Shown here in pieces: positions 1 to 4,190 of a stretch of DNA of 6,185 bases. The stretch is from VRUE01 sp035701465. Lineage in GTDB: Bacteria > Actinomycetota > Thermoleophilia > Solirubrobacterales > 70-9. The notes below the pieces were generated by a model. That model was given only the letters and a program-made list of their open reading frames with translations. It was not told the origin of the DNA and made no database searches. The stretch lies in NCBI GenBank assembly GCA_035701465.1, contig DASSMU010000198.1, forward strand, positions 1 through 6,185, written 5' to 3'. The stretch's first letter is position 1. Every line of letters begins with the position of its first letter. The position numbers and the translations under genes were made by a program.

Positions 1-1383
1 TCCCGTCGGCCCTGGGGGTGGCGGGGCGTAGGGTCCGTCTGGACCCGGAGAGCCCTCGCGCCAGCGGCGTGACATCGCGCGCAGGACGAGGATCGCGATC
101 GTCCCGATCGTCGCGTACAGGGCCAGGGTCAGGGCGAAAGCGAACCAGACCCCGTGCGCCGGCGTCACCGCTTCGGCGGTGCGCATGTAGCCCTGCACGA
201 TCCAGGGCTGGCGGCCGACCTCGGTGACGATCCAGCCGCACCAGAGCGAGAGCACCGCGGCGGCACCGGAGATCGCCACCGCGCGCAGGAACCAGGGCGT
301 CTTCGGGATGTCGCGGCGCCGCCACCAGACCCAGGCGACCCAGGCGCCGAGGGCGATCATCAGCGTGCAGATCCCGATCATCGTGTCGAAGGAGAGGTGG
401 AGCAGGGTGTTGGCCGGAGGCTGGTTCTGAGGCGGGATGTCGTTCAGCCCGGTGACCTTGGTGTCGGTGCTGAACCCGACCAGGAAGGAGTCGAGGTCGG
501 GGATCGGGATCGCCCCCTTGACCCCGCTCGAGGTGCAGATGCCGCCGACGTACTCGGTCTGGTGGGTGCCGGTTTCCTGGATGCACTCCATGCCGGCGAA
601 CTTGGCCGGCTGATGGTCGGCGACGGCGCGGGCGGCGGTGTCGCCGACGAGGAACTGCAGCGGCGCCGCGATCAGCCCGATCGTCAGCGGGATCAACAGG
701 CCGAGCCGGTGCAGGCGGTCGCGCCGCCCCCTCAGCATCCCGGTCGCGTAGACCGAGGCGACGAGGAAGCCGACGACGATGTAGGCGGCGAGGATCATGT
801 GCGGCACCTCGTAACCGGTCGCCGGGTTGAAGAGGACTTCGACCGGATTGGTGTCGACGATCTTGCCGGCGGGGTCGAGGGTGAAGCCCTGCGGCTGGTT
901 CATCCAGGAGTTGGCGGCGACGACGGCGAAGGCGCCGCCGATGCCGGTAATCACCATCGGTACGCCGGACCAGAAGTGGGCCCAGCCGGGAAGCCGCTTC
1001 CAGCCGTAGATGTAGATCGCCAGGAAGATCGCCTCGAGGAAGAAGAAGATCCCCTCGATCGCGAAGGCGATCCCGAAGGCGGCGCCGAAGCGGTCCATGA
1101 AGCGCGGCCAGAGCAGGCCGAACTCGAAGCTGAGGACGGTGCCGGTGACGGCGCCGACGGCGAAGGTGACCGCCATCGCCTTCGACCAGCGCCGCGCCAG
1201 CTCCATCGCATCGGCGTCGCCGCGCTTCAGCCCGATGTAGTTGGCGATCAGGATCGTCGCCGGCAGAGCGACACCGAGACAAGAGAGGACGATGTGGAAG
1301 CCAAGGGTGAACGCCATCTGCTCACGCGCGGCGAGCAGGTTCGACGCCGACGCCGCCAGGGGGAGCGGGTCCAGCGAGGGCAT
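1..1383 (-). CDS. cydA: Cytochrome bd-type quinol oxidase subunit I, 3' end beyond the window
   Basis: CydA carries the haems of a membrane terminal oxidase that reduces O2 to water with electrons from quinol. From the ATG at 1383 the frame is open to base 1 (461 residues, no stop), so the gene is cut at the left edge; the Pro-rich tail already reached suggests only a short piece is missing. Nine hydrophobic segments are visible, roughly at 27-49, 66-88, 104-128, 137-159, 189-215, 226-246, 330-355, 366-387 and 408-434. Expected haem ligands and conserved residues: Arg20, His30 in GFHIVL, Glu110 and Glu117 in IEGIFFFLE, His195 in VPHMIL, Met335 in DTMIG, and GRQPW at 390-394. In the Q-loop, Lys261 and Glu266 (K-x4-E) match the quinol-site pair of E. 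coli (Lys252, Glu257). The loop is the short form and has Cys267 and Cys283. The Glu spacing of seven resembles Geobacillus/Cio-type rather than E. coli CydA. A cydB gene is expected next. Weak AAGG (1392-1395) precedes the start by eight bases. Confidence 0.96.
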   Translation of the reverse strand, partial: MPSLDPLPLAASASNLLAAREQMAFTLGFHIVLSCLGVALPATILIANYIGLKRGDADAMELARRWSKAMAVTFAVGAVTGTVLSFEFGLLWPRFMDRFGAAFGIAFAIEGIFFFLEAIFLAIYIYGWKRLPGWAHFWSGVPMVITGIGGAFAVVAANSWMNQPQGFTLDPAGKIVDTNPVEVLFNPATGYEVPHMILAAYIVVGFLVASVYATGMLRGRRDRLHRLGLLIPLTIGLIAAPLQFLVGDTAARAVADHQPAKFAGMECIQETGTHQTEYVGGICTSSGVKGAIPIPDLDSFLVGFSTDTKVTGLNDIPPQNQPPANTLLHLSFDTMIGICTLMIALGAWVAWVWWRRRDIPKTPWFLRAVAISGAAAVLSLWCGWIVTEVGRQPWIVQGYMRTAEAVTPAHGVWFAFALTLALYATIGTIAILVLRAMSRRWREGSPGPDGPYAPPPPGPTG

Positions 1384-1399
1384 GTGCGCGACCTTACTA
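1384..1399 (-). promoter_or_regulatory. pgi-cydA junction: tandem stops and weak cydA ribosome binding site
   Basis: The pgi TAG (1399-1397) is followed in frame by TAA (1396-1394). The AAGG at 1395-1392 is the only Shine-Dalgarno-like sequence before cydA; it overlaps the second stop and leaves an eight-base spacer to the ATG. The short distance suggests that ribosomes finishing pgi could re-initiate at cydA. No terminator hairpin or promoter fits in this space. Confidence 0.65.
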
Positions 1400-3025
1400 C
1401 CCGCGACGGGCGCCGCGGTAGCGGCGGATCAGCGCGTTGGTCGAGCAGTCGTGAGCAAGCCTCGGCTCCTCCTCGGCCTGCAGCTCGGGGATGATCGCCA
1501 CCGCCAGGGCCTTGCCCAGCTCGACTCCCCACTGGTCGAAGGGGTCGATGCCCCAGATCGCTCCCTGGGTGAAGACGCTGTGCTCGTAGAGGGCGACGAG
1601 GGTGCCCAGCGTGTGGGGATCGAGCCGCTCGGCGAGGATCGTGTTCGAGGGCCGGTTGCCCTCCATCACCCGGTGCGGCACGACGTCCTCCGGCGTGCCC
1701 TCGGCGCGCACCTGCTCCGGCGTCTTGCCGAAGGCGAGCGCCTCGCTCTGGGCGAAGACGTTGGACATCAGCAGGTCGTGGTGGTTGCCCAGCGGGTTGT
1801 TCGAGCGCATGAAGCCGATGAAGTCGCAGGGGATCAGGCGCGTGCCCTGGTGGATCAGCTGGTAGAAGGAATGCTGGCCGTTGGTCCCCGGCTCGCCCCA
1901 GAAGATCGCCCCGGTGTCGTAGTCGACCTGGGCTCCATCCAAGGTGACGTGCTTGCCGTTGGACTCCATCGTCAGCTGCTGCAAGTAAGCGGGGAAACGG
2001 TGCAGGTACTGGTCGTAGGGGAAGACGCCGCAGGTCTGGGCACCGAAGAAGTCGCCGTACCAGACGCTGAGCAGCCCCATCAGCATCGGCAGGTTCACCG
2101 CCGGCGGCGCCTCGCGGAAGTGCTCGTCCATGGCGTGGAAACCGGCCAGCATCTCGGCGAAGCGGGCCGGGCCGATCGCCAGCATGGTCGAGAGGCCGAT
2201 CGCCGAGTCCATCGAGTAGCGGCCTCCCACCCACTCCCAGAAGCCGAACATGTTCTCGACGTCGATGCCGAATCTCGTCACCTCCCCGGCGTTGGTCGAG
2301 ACGGCGACGAAATGCCTGGCGACGGCGGCCTCCTCGCCACCGAGCCCGGCCAGTGCCCACTCACGCGCAGTGCGGGCATTGGTCATCGTCTCCAGCGTCG
2401 TGAAGGTCTTCGAGGAGATCACGAAGAGCGTCTCCTCCGGGTCGAGGTCGCGGGTGGACTCGGCGAAGTCGGTGCCGTCGACGTTGGAGACGAAGCGGAA
2501 GGTCGTCTCGCGACGCGAGTAGTGGCGCAGGGCCTCATACGCCATCACCGGCCCGAGGTCGGAGCCGCCGATGCCAACGTTGACGACGTTGCGAATCGGC
2601 TTGCCGGTGTGACCTGTCCACTCGCCCGAGCGGACGCGCTCGGCGAAGGCGCCCATGCGGTCGAGCGTCTCGTGCACCTGCTTGACCACGTCGACGCCGT
2701 CGACGATCAGCGAGCGCTCGCGCGGCATCCGCAGCGCCACGTGCAGCACCGCGCGGTCCTCGGAGACGTTGATGTGCTCGCCGGCGAACATCGCTTCGCG
2801 GCGCTCCTCGACACCGCACTCACCGGCGAGCCGGCCGAGCAGCATCACCGTCTCGTCGGTGATCCGGTTCTTGGAGAAGTCGAGGTGGAGGCCGGCGCCG
2901 TCGGCGACAAGCCGCTCGCCCCGCTGCGGGTCGGCGGCGAAGAGGTCGCGCAGGTGCTCACCCTTGATCGCCTCATGGTGCTTCTCGAGGGCCGCCCAGG
3001 CGGATGCCTGCCGCAGCTCGCTCAC
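1397..3025 (-). CDS. pgi: Glucose-6-phosphate isomerase, GTG start
   Basis: This enzyme interconverts glucose-6-phosphate and fructose-6-phosphate in glycolysis, gluconeogenesis and recycling of the pentose phosphate pathway; it is cytosolic and normally dimeric. At 542 residues it is full length (E. coli 549). Visible landmarks: DFSKNRITDETV (49-60), NVGIGGSDLGP (149-159) and SSKTFTTLET (204-213) for sugar-phosphate binding, signature 1 EWVGGRYSMDSAIG (264-277), MESNGKHV (353-360) with catalytic Glu354, GTNGQHSFYQL (380-390) with catalytic His385, and signature 2 around DPFDQWGVELGK (494-505) with catalytic Lys505. All catalytic residues are present. The start is GTG, chosen because an AAAGGA Shine-Dalgarno (3035-3040) sits nine bases upstream and the residues after it already align with the family N-terminus. 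That Shine-Dalgarno is buried in a nested hairpin (separate entry), so translation is probably controlled. The gene ends with tandem stops TAG-TAA, and cydA begins 13 bp further on. Confidence 0.98.
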   Translation of the reverse strand: MSELRQASAWAALEKHHEAIKGEHLRDLFAADPQRGERLVADGAGLHLDFSKNRITDETVMLLGRLAGECGVEERREAMFAGEHINVSEDRAVLHVALRMPRERSLIVDGVDVVKQVHETLDRMGAFAERVRSGEWTGHTGKPIRNVVNVGIGGSDLGPVMAYEALRHYSRRETTFRFVSNVDGTDFAESTRDLDPEETLFVISSKTFTTLETMTNARTAREWALAGLGGEEAAVARHFVAVSTNAGEVTRFGIDVENMFGFWEWVGGRYSMDSAIGLSTMLAIGPARFAEMLAGFHAMDEHFREAPPAVNLPMLMGLLSVWYGDFFGAQTCGVFPYDQYLHRFPAYLQQLTMESNGKHVTLDGAQVDYDTGAIFWGEPGTNGQHSFYQLIHQGTRLIPCDFIGFMRSNNPLGNHHDLLMSNVFAQSEALAFGKTPEQVRAEGTPEDVVPHRVMEGNRPSNTILAERLDPHTLGTLVALYEHSVFTQGAIWGIDPFDQWGVELGKALAVAIIPELQAEEEPRLAHDCSTNALIRRYRGARRG

Positions 3026-3072
3026 TTCCGGTGGTCCTTTGCACCCCTATTCGGGGAAAAGGCGCACCGGAA
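3026..3072 (-). promoter_or_regulatory. Nested hairpin sequestering the pgi Shine-Dalgarno
   Basis: On the minus strand this 47-nt leader reads as a nested stem. The outer stem is a perfect 8-bp inverted repeat, UUCCGGUG (3072-3065) with CACCGGAA (3033-3026). A 2x2 internal loop (CG/AC) follows. The middle stem pairs CCUUU (3062-3058) with AAAGG (3040-3036), the core of the pgi Shine-Dalgarno. After a 1x3 internal loop comes CCCC (3056-3053) with GGGG (3047-3044) and the five-base loop GAAUA. The outer stem ends at the base immediately before the GTG start codon, so folding would hide the ribosome binding site. No U-tract follows, which argues against an intrinsic terminator. The fold is seen directly in the sequence; a role in translational control (thermosensor, coupling gate, or RNA or protein target) or in mRNA processing is inference. 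It matches no riboswitch class I recognise. Confidence 0.7.
3035..3040 (-). promoter_or_regulatory. Ribosome binding site of pgi
   Basis: AAAGGA lies nine bases before the GTG at 3025 and is the best Shine-Dalgarno in the gap. It supports the GTG start. Five of its six bases form one side of the middle stem of the leader hairpin. Confidence 0.8.
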
Positions 3073-3089
3073 CGGGTTGCTCTTGCTGC

Positions 3090-4190
3090 TCACGCGCGCG
3101 CGCCGGCCTGCGACTCGATCGTCTTCAGCATCTCGTCCCACGACTTGGCGAACGCGTCCTTGCCCTCCTCCTGCAGTCGCTTGGCGAGGGCGGCGACATC
3201 GATGCCCGCGTCCCCGAACTCCGCCAGCACCTGCTCGCAGTCGCCGCCGTCGGCGGGGACCGGCGCGCCGACCTCGCCGTGATCGGCGAAGGCGTGCAGG
3301 GTCGGCTCGGGCATCGTGTTGACGGTGAAGGGCGAAGCGAAGCCCTCGATGTAGAGGGTGTCGGAGGCCTCCGGGTCCTTGGTGCCGGTGCTGGCCCAGA
3401 GCAGGCGCTGCGGCCGAGCGCCCTCGTTCATCAGCCGCTGCACGCGCGGAGAGTCGAGCAGCTCGCGGTAGGCGCGGTAGGCCTGAAAGCCGATCGCCAG
3501 GCCAAGCCGGTTGTGCAACTCGTCCGGCACCTCGCCGGTGACCGCGACGTCCCAGCGACTCATGAAGATCGAGGCGACAGAGGCGACATCGGCGGAGCGC
3601 CCGGCCTCTATCCGCCGTTCGATTCCCTTCATGTAGGCGTCGGCCGCGGCAAGGTACTGCCCCGCGTCGAACAGCAGCGTGACGTTGATCGGAATGCCGG
3701 CGAAGATCGACTCCTCGATCGCCGTGAGGCCCGCCTCGGTGCCGGGAATCTTGATGAAGAGGTTGTCGCGCTCCGCCCGTGCATGCAGGGCCGCGGCCTC
3801 CTCGATGGTCGCCGCGGCGTCATCGGCGATCAGCGGCGAGACCTCGAGCGAGCAGTAGCCGTCGACGGCGGCGGTGCGTTCGTGGACGCCCTTGAAGAGG
3901 TCGGCCGCATCGCGCAGGTCGGCGATGGCCAGCTCGAAGAAGATCCGCTCGGTGGGAGTCGCGCCGATCCCCTTCTCGGTTATGTCGCCGGCGCTCAGCT
4001 CGGCGATCTGCTCGTCGTAGGCGTCGCCGCCCGAGATCGCCTTGTCGAAGATCGTCGGGTTCGAGGTGAGGCCGGTGACCGAGAGCTCCTCTATGTAGCC
4101 CCGCAGGGTGCCGTCGGCCAGCATCGTGCGGGTGATGTTGTCGAGCCAGAGGCTCTGGCCAAGCTCGTGCAGTTCGGCGGTCGGCTTCAT
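3090..4190 (-). CDS. tal: Transaldolase, 366 residues
   Basis: Transaldolase moves a dihydroxyacetone unit from sedoheptulose-7-phosphate to glyceraldehyde-3-phosphate, giving erythrose-4-phosphate and fructose-6-phosphate, through a Schiff base in the cytosol. The protein is a single TIM barrel. Visible landmarks are LWLDNITR (residues 14-21) with the conserved acid/base Asp17, the family signature GLTSNPTIFDKA (40-51), NLFIKIPGT (143-151) with Lys147 as the expected Schiff-base lysine, NVTLLF (169-174), SRWD (211-214) and WASTGTKDP (265-273). Length and motifs fit the actinobacterial/Gram-positive branch (about 360-375 residues) better than the short fructose-6-phosphate aldolase-like forms. 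The ATG is supported by AAAGGAG at 4199-4205, eight bases upstream, inside the tkt coding sequence. The ATGA overlap with tkt implies translational coupling. The last codons lie in an alternating CG run. pgi follows after 64 bp. Confidence 0.97.
   Translation of the reverse strand: MKPTAELHELGQSLWLDNITRTMLADGTLRGYIEELSVTGLTSNPTIFDKAISGGDAYDEQIAELSAGDITEKGIGATPTERIFFELAIADLRDAADLFKGVHERTAAVDGYCSLEVSPLIADDAAATIEEAAALHARAERDNLFIKIPGTEAGLTAIEESIFAGIPINVTLLFDAGQYLAAADAYMKGIERRIEAGRSADVASVASIFMSRWDVAVTGEVPDELHNRLGLAIGFQAYRAYRELLDSPRVQRLMNEGARPQRLLWASTGTKDPEASDTLYIEGFASPFTVNTMPEPTLHAFADHGEVGAPVPADGGDCEQVLAEFGDAGIDVAALAKRLQEEGKDAFAKSWDEMLKTIESQAGARA
4187..4190 (-). other. ATGA stop/start overlap of tkt and tal
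   Basis: The tkt stop TGA (4189-4187) and the tal start ATG (4190-4188) share bases. Such overlaps are typical of translationally coupled genes whose products are needed in step, which fits two enzymes acting in the same pathway. Confidence 0.95.

Noticed and set aside
154..1494. Plus-strand open frame of 446 codons opposite cydA
   Set aside because: The minus strand here encodes a complete run of CydA haem-ligand motifs. The plus-strand product is a repetitive charged sequence typical of antisense GC-rich frames.
1248..2360. Minus-strand 370-codon frame overlapping pgi and cydA in another phase
   Set aside because: It overlaps the catalytic part of pgi and the start of cydA out of phase, with an Arg/Pro-rich product and no family resemblance. 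It is not evidence of a pgi frameshift, since the pgi frame is intact from start to stop.
3026..3072. The tal-pgi hairpin as an intrinsic terminator
   Set aside because: It is followed directly by the GTG start and GC-rich coding sequence rather than a U-tract, and the stem pairs the pgi SD, which fits translational control better.
1241..3322. Plus-strand open frame of 693 codons opposite pgi and cydA
   Set aside because: It lies antisense to pgi and the start of cydA, whose family motifs are unmistakable. Its translation is low-complexity, rich in R, G, A, D and E, with no domain; it is a usual shadow of high third-position GC.
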